A DNA stretch of 64,000 bases from Streptomyces sp. NBC_00078 (GCF_026343335.1 NZ_JAPELX010000001.1:3348001-3412000), one strand, 5' to 3'; counted from the first letter of the stretch, positions 17,914 to 28,606 are shown. Notes: generated by a model not told the origin, from the letters alone. Translations and numbers: made by a program.

Positions 17914-17968
17914 CGATGGCGAGGCATGTTCGCGGAGAGCGCGAACCGGCCTCGCCATCGTTGTTTTT
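17914..17968 (+). terminator. Rho-independent-like terminator after tRNA-Lys copy 1
   Basis: The 12-bp arms CGATGGCGAGGC (17914-17925) and its exact complement (17949-17960) enclose an inner GTTCGCG/CGCGAAC stem and are followed by TTGTTTTT. A second hairpin, GCGCGGC-ttc-GCCGCGC, follows at 17969-17985. Confidence 0.9.
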
Positions 17969-17985
17969 GCGCGGCTTCGCCGCGC

Positions 17986-18380
17986 GTGGTGGGGGCTTTG
18001 CCACCCACACTCCCCAACCCCGTCGGCCGACGTGGGCGTCGACTCGGGGACTCTGCGACGGAGTGGGGCCCCTTGGCGGGTGCGCCGAGGAGTACTGGGG
18101 GGCGGGGCCAGGCCTGTCCTGGCAGGGGCTCATGCTCACCGGGGAGGCGGCCCATCATGCCGCGGGCCGCCGCTCACCCCAGATGCGGACCCGTCGCGGC
18201 CACGGACCCGCACCCACCATGAACGCGGAGACGCGTCTCGGCTGCGGGCCCGCACACCCTGGACGCGGGCCCGTCGTGACCCGCCTGCGCCGGCTGTGGA
18301 CGTGGGCTCCCGCTTGCCGTGGAGGTCGACCCGCCTTGGGCACCGTGGCCGCCGGCCGAAGAGTGAGGTCGTGCGGTGGG
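17986..18380. other. Gene-free GC-rich spacer
   Basis: I see no supportable gene here. The first part matches the downstream flank of tRNA copy 2. Bases about 18180-18300 contain scattered GGACCCG and GCGGGCCCG motifs. The spacer ends at the stop codon of the metalloprotease gene. Confidence 0.6.
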
Positions 18381-19664
18381 CTACTGGCTGTCTGCGGTGA
18401 TCTTGACTCTCCAGGCGCCCGTGGCCGTTCGGGCCTCCGCCTGCACCTGGAGGTTCTCGCCCGGGACCGTGAAGGTCTCGCCCAGGCCGATCGGGGCGTC
18501 GGCGAGGGGTGGGTAGACGGAGTTCTCCCAGCAGGCCTCGGTGTGCGGGTGGGCGTCCAGCACCTCGATCGGGCCGTCGCCCGACTGTGCGCCGCCGTGC
18601 ACCCTGTAGACGAGAATCCCGGCCCGACAGGACCCCGTGTCGTTGCCGACCGGTCCGCGCGCCTCGAAGGCGATCACGCTGTCTCGGCCGGTGCGCACCA
18701 CACCCAGCTTCACGTCCTGCCCGGGCCCGGGGGCCGGCGGCCCCGCCACCCCCTTCTCCAAAACCGCCGGCGCGGCACCCAGCGGCTCCAGCGTCAACCG
18801 CGTGACGCCCGACTCCCGCACGCACACCACCTGCCGCGGCGCCAGCCACCCCAGCTTCCACTTGTGCCAGCCGAACAGATCGGGGGCCAGTCCGAACTGG
18901 CTGCCCATCAGGTCCCAGTCGCCGACGTACGTGTCCCAGTCGCCCTTGCCGTCGTCGGGCCGGTGGTACAGATCCGGCAGGTCGAAGACGTGCCCGGTCT
19001 CGTGGGCCAGCACGAGCCGGTCAGGCGGATGCTTCTCGAACACGGTGACGACCCGCCGGAGGTCCTTGCCGTCGGCGCGCAACGGGGTGTCCAGGTTGAC
19101 GACCTTCGTCGCGTCCGAGTCCACGCCGGGCGCGTCCGGGTCGGCCACGAAGTACACGACGTCGTAGCGGGAGAAGTCGACCTGCGGGTCGGCGACGGCC
19201 AGCGCGTCCTGCAAGTACGCGGCACGGCGGTCGGCGCTCCAGTCGCGCTGTATGGCGTACGCCGTCGACGGCTTCGGCATCCGGATCCAGTGCCGCAGCG
19301 GATGCGCGTGGAGGGTGAACTTTCCGTAGGAGGCGCGTTCGAAGAAGCGGCTGGTGGCCGGGAAGTGGTCGGCGGCCAGCTGGGCGGGCGTGGTCCGCGG
19401 GACCGAGTCCGGGAAGGACAGGAAGACCATCACCGCGTTCAGCGTGCGGGTCGGCCGCGGGTACGCGGCGTTCCAGGTGTCGAGGCCTTCCGAGTGATGG
19501 ACGCCCGTGCGCTGCAGCGCGCACGGCACCGACGAGAACGGTTCGGCCACCGAGGGCCCGGTCACCAGCGAGGTCGCGGCGACGGCCGACAAGGTGGTGA
19601 ACACGGCGGCGGTGCTGCGCAGTCGGGGACCCCTGAATCCCTTGAGGGGAGACGGTTGCAGCAC
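18381..19664 (-). CDS. Secreted M6-like metalloprotease
   Basis: This 427-residue exported protein has a signal peptide at about 1-40 (TLSAVAATSLVTGPSVA). The zinc motif HETGHVFDLPD (about 230-240) supplies two His ligands, the catalytic Glu and a following Asp, as in the immune-inhibitor-A/M6 clan; GDWDLMG nearby fits the Met-turn region. Zinc-dependent proteolysis outside the cell is expected. GTG 19664 is preferred to an upstream GTG at 19694 because GGAGG stands 5 bases before it. Confidence 0.85.
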   Translation of the reverse strand: MLQPSPLKGFRGPRLRSTAAVFTTLSAVAATSLVTGPSVAEPFSSVPCALQRTGVHHSEGLDTWNAAYPRPTRTLNAVMVFLSFPDSVPRTTPAQLAADHFPATSRFFERASYGKFTLHAHPLRHWIRMPKPSTAYAIQRDWSADRRAAYLQDALAVADPQVDFSRYDVVYFVADPDAPGVDSDATKVVNLDTPLRADGKDLRRVVTVFEKHPPDRLVLAHETGHVFDLPDLYHRPDDGKGDWDTYVGDWDLMGSQFGLAPDLFGWHKWKLGWLAPRQVVCVRESGVTRLTLEPLGAAPAVLEKGVAGPPAPGPGQDVKLGVVRTGRDSVIAFEARGPVGNDTGSCRAGILVYRVHGGAQSGDGPIEVLDAHPHTEACWENSVYPPLADAPIGLGETFTVPGENLQVQAEARTATGAWRVKITADSQ

Positions 19665-19883
19665 AGGGACCTCCGGGAGCGGTACATGGGACACCGCACC
19701 CAGCCTGTGTGCATTTGTAGTACTACGTCCTGTTCGCCTGCCCCAGACGAGTGAGGCAGCCTAAGGACCGCCAGAGCCGACACCCCCGAAACGCTCACGG
19801 AACGTCACAAGCGATCGGCAGCCCCAAGAACCCGTCCAGCTGCGGGCAGAAACGATCTGTCAGAAGTGCCGCTCGATCCGGGA

Positions 19884-19895
19884 CACTGGACAGTG
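19884..19895. promoter_or_regulatory. Inverted repeat upstream of cdgA
   Basis: CACTG-GA-CAGTG is a perfect 5-bp-arm inverted repeat 83 bp before the cdgA start. BldD is known to bind upstream of cdgA in S. coelicolor; this site matches the BldD consensus only in part (ACnCTG). Confidence 0.35.
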
Positions 19896-19977
19896 GCTGG
19901 AAGGCCCTTGGGTCTGCCTCTATGATCGGCACACTTTCCTGCACGGACAGAGATCGAGTGCACTGCGGGAGCGAGCG

Positions 19978-21839
19978 GTGAGCGGAACGTCCGAAGGGCC
20001 GGCGCCCACGGCAGACCTCGACCGAGGCGCCGTAACAGAGAGTGACGCCTGTGCGTCTCCTCGTACCGAGCCGCTGACGACTCGTACGGAGCCGTCGGCG
20101 TACCACTCGGTCTTCACAGCTGCCCCCCTGGCCATGGCGGTCATCGACCGCGAGGGCCTGGTGGTCAGCGTCAACGACGGGTTCGGCGCCCTGCTCGGCA
20201 GCCCCCCGGACGCCCTGGTCGGCCGGATCGCCGCCGATCTGATGGACCTGGCGTCCGACGCCCGCACCTGGCACGCGTACCGCGAGATGCTGCGCGGGCG
20301 CGAGGCCAGACTGCGCTGCACACGCCGTCTGAAGCACCCCGACGGCCAGTCGGCCTGGGTCCAGGTCACGGTCTCGCCCCTGACTACCCACGACGAGGGG
20401 CTCCTGATGTCCGTCACGGACATCAGCGCCCATCGCGAACTCCAGGGCCGGCTACGGCACTTGCAGATGCACGACCCGGTGACCCGGCTGCCCAACCGCA
20501 CCCTCTTCTTCGAGCGCCTGACGGCCGCGCTGGAGGCGGAGTCGTACGAGGAGAACGGCACCGGCCGGATCGGCCTGTGCTATCTCGACCTGGACGGCTT
20601 CAAGGCCGTCAACGACACCCTCGGCCACCGGGTCGGCGACCGGCTGCTGGCCGCCGTGGCCGAACGTCTCACGCGCTGCGCCGACGAGGCGGGTTACGCC
20701 AGAGCCAGCGCGCCGCTGGTGGCGAGACTGGGCGGCGACGAGTTCGCACTGCTCGTGGAGGATTCCACGGGCACGGACCAACTGGCCGAGCTGGCCGAGT
20801 CGGTGCTGGAGGCGATCCAGGCACCCTTCGATCTCGCCGGCCGGCGGGTGTCGGTGTCGGCCTCGATCGGCGTCGTGGAGCGGCAGGCGGCCGGCACCTC
20901 CCCCACCGCCCTGATGCAGGCGGCCGACACCACCCTCTACTGGGCGAAGGCCGACGGAAAGGCCCGCTGGACGCTCTTCGACCCCGAGCGCAACGCGCAC
21001 CGCATGACCCGTCAGGCCCTCGCCTCCACCCTTCGCCCGGCCATCGAGCGCGGCGAATTCGTCCTCGAATACCAGCCGTTGGTGGGCATGGACAACGGCC
21101 GGCTGCGGGGTGTCGAGGCACTGGTGCGCTGGAACCACCCGCAGTTCGGTGTCCTGACGCCGAATCGGTTCATCGGACTGGCGGAGGAGGACGGTTCGAT
21201 CGTCCCGCTGGGCCGCTGGGTCCTCGTCACGGCCTGCCGCCAGGCGCGCCGCTGGCAGCTGGAGCACCCGGACGAGCCGCCGCTGTTCGTGAGCGTCAAC
21301 GTGGCGGTGCGTCAGGTCTGGGACTCGGATCTGGTGGCGGACGTGGCCGAGACCCTCGCCGAGACGGGCCTCGCCCCCCATCTGCTGCAGCTGGAGCTCA
21401 CGGAGTCGGCGGTGATGGGTTCCTCGGGGCGCCCGCTGCAGGTCCTGCAGGCCCTCAGCGAGATGGGTGTCGGCATCGCGATCGACGACTTCGGCACGGG
21501 CTACTCGAACCTGGCGTATCTCAGCCGGCTTCCGGTGTCGGTGCTGAAGCTGGACGGGTCCTTCGTGCGCGGCTTCCAGTACGAGAGCGACAAGGAAGGG
21601 GCCGTTCCGCCGAACCCGGCCGACGAGGTGGTGGTCGAGGCGATGATCCAGCTCGCCCACCGGCTCGGCCTGACCGTTACCGCGGAGTGCGTGGAGACCT
21701 CCGCCCAGGCCTCCCGGCTGCGGCGGATCGGCTGCGACACCGGCCAGGGCTGGCTGTACTCACGGCCGGTGTCGCCGGACCGTATCTCCGAGCTGCTCGG
21801 CCCCGGGACCGACAGGGCCCAGAGCCCGCGTGCCGGGGA

Positions 21840-21861
<22 letters not shown>
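19978..21861 (+). CDS. cdgA: PAS-GGDEF-EAL cyclic di-GMP enzyme, CdgA-type
   Basis: This 627-residue soluble protein has a PAS domain (about 42-150), a GGDEF domain (about 160-330) and an EAL domain (about 345-610). The synthase site RLGGDEFALL is intact. The product-inhibition RxxD motif expected five residues before it is not seen (ASAP instead). The hydrolase residues appear kept: EALVRW, ELTES, IDDFGTGYS, LKLDGS, AECVET and GQGWLYSRP. It could make and break c-di-GMP, the ligand of BldD that controls sporulation. From memory the orthologue is SCO2817. GTG 19978 follows GGGAGCGAGC. The 3' end overlaps the convergent next gene by 22 bp. Confidence 0.9.
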
Positions 21862-22946
<1,085 letters not shown>

Positions 22947-22951
22947 CGTGG

Positions 22952-23003
22952 GTGCCTCCTGTTTTCGGCCGTGCGCTGTCCGTCACGCACAAACAGGAGG
23001 CAC
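22952..23003 (-). promoter_or_regulatory. Inverted repeat sequestering the ribosome binding site
   Basis: Read on the minus strand, GTGCCTCCTGTTT (23003-22991) is the exact complement of AAACAGGAGGCAC (22964-22952). The second arm contains the AGGAGG used by the oxidoreductase gene, the first contains CCTCCT. The 26-nt loop has an inner GTGCG/CGCAC stem. Confidence 0.7.
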
Positions 23004-23043
23004 TCTCCGCTTTATTCCCCGGGGCCGGAGACGGCGACCGGCC

Positions 23044-23775
23044 TCAGACCTGTACGAGGGGTTCCCGGCTGAACAACGAGCCCAGGACCGGCGCGTTCAC
23101 CCTCCGGTCCACGAGCCGCAGCGCCTCCCACACCGTGACCTGGTTGGCCGTGAGGACCGGCTTGCCCAGTTCCTTCTCCAGGGCCGGGATGTGCGCCGCC
23201 GTGTGCAGGGCGGTGTCCGGCAGGAGGAGGGCGTCCGCGTCGGGGTGGTCGGCGTCCCGCGCCAGCAGGAACACCTCCGCCTCGTCCCAGGTGCCGACCT
23301 CCGCCGCCGTGATGATCCCGGCACCCCGCACGGAGATCACCTCCGCGCCGCCCGCCCGCAGGAATTCCGCGAACAGCCCGGCCACGTCGTCGGGGTAGGT
23401 CGCGCCGACCGCCACCCGCCGCACACCCAGTTCCTGCAGCGCGTGGGCGAAGGCGAAGGACGTCGAGGACGCCGGCAGCCCTGCCGTAAGGGCAAGGGAG
23501 CGCACCTGCTCCTGGGCGCCCTCCCGGCCGTAGACGAAGCTTCCGCTGGTGCAGGCCCACACCACGGACTCGACGCCCGCCATGCGCAGGTCCGCGACTC
23601 CCGCCGCGAGCCGCTCGGCCGAGCCCATCTCCAGCAGGGCGTCCACCCGGTGCGCGTCCTCGCCGATGTCGGTGTGCACGACGTCCAGCCGGATGTCGCT
23701 GCCCAGCAGCTGCTCGATGCGTGGGTAGTCGTCCTCCGCGGAGTGGCCCGGGTAGAGGAATCCGAGTGCGGTCAT
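23044..23775 (-). CDS. Asp/Glu racemase-superfamily enzyme (maleate isomerase-like) 1
   Basis: This 243-residue protein belongs to the maleate cis-trans isomerase / arylmalonate decarboxylase / EutA group. The first catalytic cysteine lies in VWACTSGSFVYG (about 73-84); the second position, usually a Cys in LLLPDCTAL-like strands, reads LLLPDTALHT, so it appears to be replaced by Thr/Asp here. The family end ANQVTVWEALR is present. Its ATG overlaps the stop of the upstream paralogue (23772-23775), so both are made together. Confidence 0.82.
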   Translation of the reverse strand: MTALGFLYPGHSAEDDYPRIEQLLGSDIRLDVVHTDIGEDAHRVDALLEMGSAERLAAGVADLRMAGVESVVWACTSGSFVYGREGAQEQVRSLALTAGLPASSTSFAFAHALQELGVRRVAVGATYPDDVAGLFAEFLRAGGAEVISVRGAGIITAAEVGTWDEAEVFLLARDADHPDADALLLPDTALHTAAHIPALEKELGKPVLTANQVTVWEALRLVDRRVNAPVLGSLFSREPLVQV

Positions 23776-24569
23776 GGCCTGCCTTCCTGCTGCTGTTCAC
23801 CGTCCGGAAGTTCCGGCAGTACGGGGCCGGAGCGCGCCGCCGGATCGATCAGCGCCTGATACGGCCCCACCGCCCGGGTACCCAGCCGGGACAGCGCCGC
23901 CCACATCGTCACCTGGTTGGCCGAGATCACCGGGATGCGCAGTTCGGCCTCCAGCTGGGGGATGACGTCGTACGTCGGAAGGTTGGTACAGCTGATGAAC
24001 AGCACGTCGGCGTCACCCTGTACCGCCTGGTGGGCCATGTCGACCACATCGCGGTACGGCACCTTCCAGATGTGCCGGGTCAGGCCCATGTACGCGCATC
24101 CGGTGACCGCGACGCCCGCCTCGGCGACGTACTCCTCCAGTGCGCGTGTCACCGAGACGGTGTACGGGGTCACCAGTGCCACGCGCCGCGCGTCGAGCGC
24201 CACCAGGGCCTCAAGGAGTGCGCCCGAGGTGGTGACCGACGGGACCTCGCCGGCGCGTGTCATCGCCGCGCACATCGCCCGCTCCCCGGCGATCCCGGCG
24301 ACGAAGCTGCCGGACGTGCAGGCGTACGCGACGACTTCCGGGGTGATCGCGGTCAGGGTGCGGACCGCGTTGTCGAGCGTCTCGTGCTCGCTCACCAGAC
24401 GGGCGAGGTCGAGACTCACCTCGACCGGCACGAACGGCGTGCGCGTCAGATGCAGTGAGACCTCGTCCGGAACCCAGCGCCACAGCTCGCGGTCCAGGGC
24501 GAAATCAAAAGGGGCGACGACACCGACACCGCGTTGCGGGCGGGGTCCGCCCAGAAACGACACCTCCAT
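23772..24569 (-). CDS. Asp/Glu racemase-superfamily enzyme (maleate isomerase-like) 2
   Basis: This 265-residue paralogue of the next gene keeps both expected cysteines: YACTSGSFVAG near residue 80 and LFISCTNLPTYD near residue 195. The C-terminal ANQVTMWAALSRLG matches the family. ATG 24569 is chosen behind GAGGACGG; the frame runs 50 codons further upstream, with another ATG at 24617. It is divergent from the dehydrogenase gene across about 213 bp. A heterologous pair, one with and one without the second Cys, suggests a two-subunit enzyme or division of labour. Confidence 0.82.
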   Translation of the reverse strand: MEVSFLGGPRPQRGVGVVAPFDFALDRELWRWVPDEVSLHLTRTPFVPVEVSLDLARLVSEHETLDNAVRTLTAITPEVVAYACTSGSFVAGIAGERAMCAAMTRAGEVPSVTTSGALLEALVALDARRVALVTPYTVSVTRALEEYVAEAGVAVTGCAYMGLTRHIWKVPYRDVVDMAHQAVQGDADVLFISCTNLPTYDVIPQLEAELRIPVISANQVTMWAALSRLGTRAVGPYQALIDPAARSGPVLPELPDGEQQQEGRP

Positions 24570-24782
24570 ACAGGCACCGTCCTCACAGCGAGAAAGGGGT
24601 GGGCAACGGACCGTCATCACGCCCGTGTTGACGAAGGTAGGTTCTGGTGCGAGCGTGGTCAATCCGCGCATGTCGAAGCATGTGTTACGCCCGCGTTGCG
24701 CCCCCGTCAACGCCCGCATCCACCCACGTCACGGACGGTGCGGAGCCTTCCAGGACAGCCGGCCCCCGGAGAAAATATCCGT

Positions 24783-25736
24783 ATGAGCGACCCCGCCCCC
24801 ACCCTTCTCGTCCTGGATGCCGACCCCCCGCCCCGCCTCGGCCGGCTTACCGGCCGCGCCCTGATCGAGCACACCGACGAGGCGAGCCTCGCCGAACGTC
24901 TGCCGCACGCGGACGTGCTCCTGGTCTGGGACTTCACCTCGCGGGCCGTGCGTTCCGCCTGGCCGGGCGCAGGTCCGCGGCCGCGCTGGGTGCATACGGC
25001 GAGCGCGGGCGTGGACCACCTGATGTGCCCCGAACTCGCCGCGTCCGACACGGTGGTGACCAACGCCCGCGGCGTCTTCGACCAGCCCATCGCCGAGTAC
25101 GTCGCCGCCCTCGTCCTCACCATGGCCAAGGACCTGCCGGGAACCTGGGAGCTGCAGCGGGAGCGGACCTGGCGGCACCGCGAGACCCAGCGGGTCGCGG
25201 GCACACGTGCGTGTGTCGTCGGATCCGGGCCCATCGGCCGGACCATCGCCCGCACGCTCAAGGCGCTCGACGTGACGACGGCACTCGTCGGACGCACTCC
25301 GCACACCGGCATCCACGGCCCCGACGACCTCGACCGGCTGATCGCCCGCGCCGACTGGGTGATCGCCGCGGCCCCGCTGACCGAGCAGACGTACGGCATG
25401 TTCGACGCGCGCCGGTTCGGCGTGATGCAGCCGTCGGCCCGCTTCATCAACATCGGGCGCGGTGGGCTGGTCGTCGAGGACGCGCTCGCCCAGGCGCTGG
25501 CCAGGCGGTGGATCGCAGGTGCCGCCCTGGACGTCTTCGAGCACGAACCCCTCACCCCGGACAGCCCGTTGTGGGACGTGCCGGGCCTGATCGTGTCCCC
25601 GCACATGAGCGGCGACACGATCGGCTGGCGCGATCAGCTCGGTACCCAGTTCGTGGAGTTGTACGAGCGCTGGGCAGCGGGCAGACCGCTTCTGAACGTG
25701 GTCGACAAAAAGCGTGGGTACGTACCAGGACGCTGA
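24783..25736 (+). CDS. D-2-hydroxyacid dehydrogenase
   Basis: This 317-residue NAD(P)-dependent oxidoreductase has the nucleotide motif VVGSGPIGRTIARTL (about 143-157), catalytic-domain signatures INIGRGGLVVEDAL with its Arg, a Glu in ALDVFEHEPL, and the final His in VSPHMSGDT, all in normal order. It probably interconverts a 2-oxoacid and a D-2-hydroxyacid in the pathway of the neighbouring isomerases and amidase. GGAG lies 11 bases before the ATG. Confidence 0.9.
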   Translation: MSDPAPTLLVLDADPPPRLGRLTGRALIEHTDEASLAERLPHADVLLVWDFTSRAVRSAWPGAGPRPRWVHTASAGVDHLMCPELAASDTVVTNARGVFDQPIAEYVAALVLTMAKDLPGTWELQRERTWRHRETQRVAGTRACVVGSGPIGRTIARTLKALDVTTALVGRTPHTGIHGPDDLDRLIARADWVIAAAPLTEQTYGMFDARRFGVMQPSARFINIGRGGLVVEDALAQALARRWIAGAALDVFEHEPLTPDSPLWDVPGLIVSPHMSGDTIGWRDQLGTQFVELYERWAAGRPLLNVVDKKRGYVPGR

Positions 25737-25744
25737 ACCGTTCA
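25734..25744. promoter_or_regulatory. Inverted repeat before the amidase gene
   Basis: TGAAC-C-GTTCA overlaps the dehydrogenase stop and lies 15 bp before the amidase start. A related GTTGAAC-gcg-GTTCAAC stands before the IclR gene at 30768, so both may be sites for that regulator. Confidence 0.3.
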
Positions 25745-25759
25745 AGCGATGGAGGGCAG

Positions 25760-27169
25760 ATGACGGACCCCGGCCTCACCGAGCTGACCGCCGCACGACT
25801 CGTCGAGGGCTATCGCAAGGGCGAGTTCAGTCCCCAGGAGGTCACGCGGGCCGCGCTGGACCGGGCCGAGCGGATCCAGCCGGAGGTGAACGCGTTCGTG
25901 CGCCTGCCGGCCGACGAGGCGCTCGCGCAGGCCCGTGAGTCGACGGAGCGCTGGCGGCGCGGCGAACCGAAGGGGCTCGTGGACGGGGTCCCGACGACGG
26001 TCAAGGACATCCTGCTGCTGCGCGGCGCGCCCACGCTCAAGGGCTCCAGGACGATCCCGGAGAACGGCCGCTGGGACGAGGACGCCCCCTCGGTCGCCCG
26101 GCTGCGTGAGCACGGCGCCGTGTTTCTCGGCAAGACCACGACACCGGAGTTCGGCTGGAAGGGCGTGACGGACTCGCCGCAGTCCGGTCTGACACGCAAC
26201 CCGCACGACCTCACCCGCACTTCGGGCGGCTCCAGCGGCGGTGCGGCCGCGGCCGTGGCGCTCGGCGCGGGTCCGCTCGCCCTGGGCACGGACGGCGGCG
26301 GCAGCGTCCGCATCCCGGCGGCCTTCTGCGGGATCTTCGCGCTGAAGCCGACGTACGGGCGCGTGCCGCTCTATCCGGCGAGCGCCTTCGGCACGCTGGC
26401 GCATGTGGGCCCGATGACCCGGGACGCGGCGGACGCGGCGCTGCTCCTCGATGTGATCGGGGCGCCTGACGACCGCGACTGGTCGGCGCTGCCGGCCGCG
26501 CCCGGGTCCTTCGTCGCCGGGCTGTCGGGCGGGGTGCGGGGCCTGCGGGTCGCCTACTCGCCGTCCCTCGGCGGACAGGTGGCGGTGCACCCCGCGGTCG
26601 CCGCCGCGGTGCGTCAGGCGGTGGAGCGGCTCGCGGAGCTCGGCGCGTACGTCACGGAGACCGACCCCGACTTCACCGACCCGGTGGACGCCTTCCACGC
26701 CCTGTGGTTCTCCGGGGCGGCCCGGGTGACCCAGCAACTCGGGCCGGAGCAGCGGAAGTTGCTCGATCCCGGGCTGCGGGAGATCTGCGCGGCCGGCGCG
26801 CGCCTGAGCGCGCTGGACTACCTGGCCGCGGTGGACGTCCGCATGGAACTCGGCCGCCGTATGGGCCACTTCCACGAGTCCTACGACCTTCTCGTCACGC
26901 CGACGCTGCCGATCACGGCGTTCGAGGCGGGCGCGGAGGTGCCGAAGGGCTCCGGTCACCGGCGCTGGACGGGCTGGACCCCGTTCACGTACCCGTTCAA
27001 CATGACCCAGCAGCCGGCGGCGACCGTCCCGGTCGGACGCGACGGGGACGGTCTGCCGATCGGTCTGCAGCTCGTGGCCGCCCGGCACCGGGACGACCTG
27101 GTGCTGCGGGCGGCGCACGCGCTCTACGAGGCGGGGATCGCCTCCCCTGTCACTTCCGGCGGAAGCTGA
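25760..27169 (+). CDS. Amidase-signature family hydrolase
   Basis: This 469-residue enzyme of standard length has the Ser-cisSer-Lys triad positions in place: Lys in PTTVKDI (about 75-81), Ser in TSGGSSGGAAAA (about 154-165) and the nucleophile Ser in GTDGGGSVRIPA (about 176-187). It should hydrolyse a carboxamide. GGAGGG precedes the ATG; the gene follows the dehydrogenase by 23 bp and is likely co-transcribed. Its last 20 bp overlap the convergent DUF3830 gene. Confidence 0.92.
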   Translation: MTDPGLTELTAARLVEGYRKGEFSPQEVTRAALDRAERIQPEVNAFVRLPADEALAQARESTERWRRGEPKGLVDGVPTTVKDILLLRGAPTLKGSRTIPENGRWDEDAPSVARLREHGAVFLGKTTTPEFGWKGVTDSPQSGLTRNPHDLTRTSGGSSGGAAAAVALGAGPLALGTDGGGSVRIPAAFCGIFALKPTYGRVPLYPASAFGTLAHVGPMTRDAADAALLLDVIGAPDDRDWSALPAAPGSFVAGLSGGVRGLRVAYSPSLGGQVAVHPAVAAAVRQAVERLAELGAYVTETDPDFTDPVDAFHALWFSGAARVTQQLGPEQRKLLDPGLREICAAGARLSALDYLAAVDVRMELGRRMGHFHESYDLLVTPTLPITAFEAGAEVPKGSGHRRWTGWTPFTYPFNMTQQPAATVPVGRDGDGLPIGLQLVAARHRDDLVLRAAHALYEAGIASPVTSGGS

Positions 27170-27644
27170 GCGTCTCCCCTGCCGCCCCTGACCGCCACAG
27201 GTCGTTGCATCCCTCGGCCATCTCCTCGAGCCCTTCGACGATCTGGCCCCAGACGATGCCGGGTACCCAGCCCACGTCGGCGTTCAGGAGGAGGTTGTTG
27301 CGCTCGTAGAAGAGGGCCAGGTCGACGAGCGTCGTGCCGGCGCGGACCTCGCGGTCGTAGCCGTATGCCTTGGTGCCGAGTTCCGATCCCGCGAAGGAGA
27401 AATAGCAGAGATCTCCGGGAATCGGGGTCACTGTCGGATTTTCCAGGGGTGGCTCTGATGTCGCGAAAGGAGAGAAAAGGGCATAGATCTCATTTCGGGC
27501 GTATTTCGCGTGATAGACGTCGCTGCCCAGTGGAAGGGCATCCCACACGGCCGCGCAGGTGAGCGGGGCGCGGTCGTCCAGCAGTTTTGCCGTGCAGGTG
27601 ATTCCACGTTTGACCAGCGAGACTTCGATGTAGCGGTCAGCCAT
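27150..27644 (-). CDS. DUF3830 family protein
   Basis: This 164-residue protein has a small cyclophilin-like beta-barrel appearance (IEVSLVKRGITCTAKLLDDRAPLTC, PGDLCYFSF). DUF3830 proteins recur beside Asp/Glu racemase and amidase genes; their function is not known to me. ATG 27644 is used; ATG 27653 is also in frame. It is divergent from the binding-protein gene with only about 47 bp between the starts, and its 3' end overlaps the amidase gene. Confidence 0.75.
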   Translation of the reverse strand: MADRYIEVSLVKRGITCTAKLLDDRAPLTCAAVWDALPLGSDVYHAKYARNEIYALFSPFATSEPPLENPTVTPIPGDLCYFSFAGSELGTKAYGYDREVRAGTTLVDLALFYERNNLLLNADVGWVPGIVWGQIVEGLEEMAEGCNDLWRSGAAGETLSFRRK

Positions 27645-27691
27645 GCATCCCATGGTGCATACATCGCATGCTCTCGGGTAGCCGCGCCGCC

Positions 27692-28606
27692 ATGGCTCCA
27701 CCTTTTGGGAACGACAGACACACACCCGGGTCACCCGGACCCAGCCGCCGATCGCTGCTCGCGGGGGTGGCGGCGCTCGGTGCGCTGGGCGCCGCGGGAT
27801 GCAGCCGGGTGGCCACCGCTTCGACGACGAAAGGCGGTGATCTCCTCGACCGGCTCAGGGCGTCAGGCGTCGTACGGCTGGGCATCGCGGGTGAGATCCC
27901 GTTCGGCTACATCGACAAGAACGGCGATCTGACCGGCGAGGCACCGGAATTGGCCAAGGTCGTCTTCAAACGGCTCGGCGTGGACAGGGTGCAGCCCGTG
28001 CCCACGGAGTTCGGCTCCCTGATACCGGGCCTGAACTCGCAGCAGTTCGATGTCGTGGCGGCCGGGATGTACGTCAATCCCGAGCGTTGCGCGCAGGTCA
28101 TCTTCGCCGACCCGGACTACCAGATGCTCGATTCCTTCATCGTCCGCAAGGGCAATCCGAAGGGCCTGCACACCTACAAGGACATCGTCGCGAAGAAGGC
28201 CAAGTTCGCGACGGGGACCGGCTATGCGGAGATCCAGTACGCCGTCGAGGCGGGGTACAAGGAGAGCGACATCCTGGTCGTTCCGGACCAGGTCGCCGGA
28301 CTGAACGCCGTCGAGGCCGGACGCGTCGACGTCTTCGCCGGTACGGCGCTCACCGCCCGGGAAGTCGTCAAGAACTCCTCCAAGGCCGAGGCGACCAGGG
28401 CCTTCGCGCCGCTCGTCAAGGGCAAGCCCCATGTCGACGGGGGCGCCTTCGCCTTCCGGCCGACCGAGACGAAGCTGCGCGACGCCTTCAACACCGAGCT
28501 GCACAAGCTCAAGAAGAGCGGCGAACTGTTCCGCGTGCTGCGGCCGTTCGGCTTCACCAAGGCCGAGATGACGGATCTGACCGCGAAGGAGCTCTGCGGC
28601 GGATGA
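27692..28606 (+). CDS. ehuB: ABC transporter solute-binding lipoprotein, EhuB-like
   Basis: The protein has about 304 residues. A twin-arginine-type leader with SRRSLLAGVAALGALGAAGC carries a lipobox, so the mature protein should be lipid-anchored outside the membrane. The rest is a family 3 (amino-acid/ectoine) binding protein with LRIGIAGEIPFGYIDK-like strand (here VVRLGIAGEIPFGYID) and FGSLIPGLNSQQFDVVAAG. The first gene of a four-gene importer, it overlaps the next gene (ATGA). The start may be ATG 27668 instead; neither has a clear ribosome site. The ligand is uncertain: ectoine-like by homology, but no ectoine-breakdown genes are here. Confidence 0.85.
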   Translation: MAPPFGNDRHTPGSPGPSRRSLLAGVAALGALGAAGCSRVATASTTKGGDLLDRLRASGVVRLGIAGEIPFGYIDKNGDLTGEAPELAKVVFKRLGVDRVQPVPTEFGSLIPGLNSQQFDVVAAGMYVNPERCAQVIFADPDYQMLDSFIVRKGNPKGLHTYKDIVAKKAKFATGTGYAEIQYAVEAGYKESDILVVPDQVAGLNAVEAGRVDVFAGTALTAREVVKNSSKAEATRAFAPLVKGKPHVDGGAFAFRPTETKLRDAFNTELHKLKKSGELFRVLRPFGFTKAEMTDLTAKELCGG

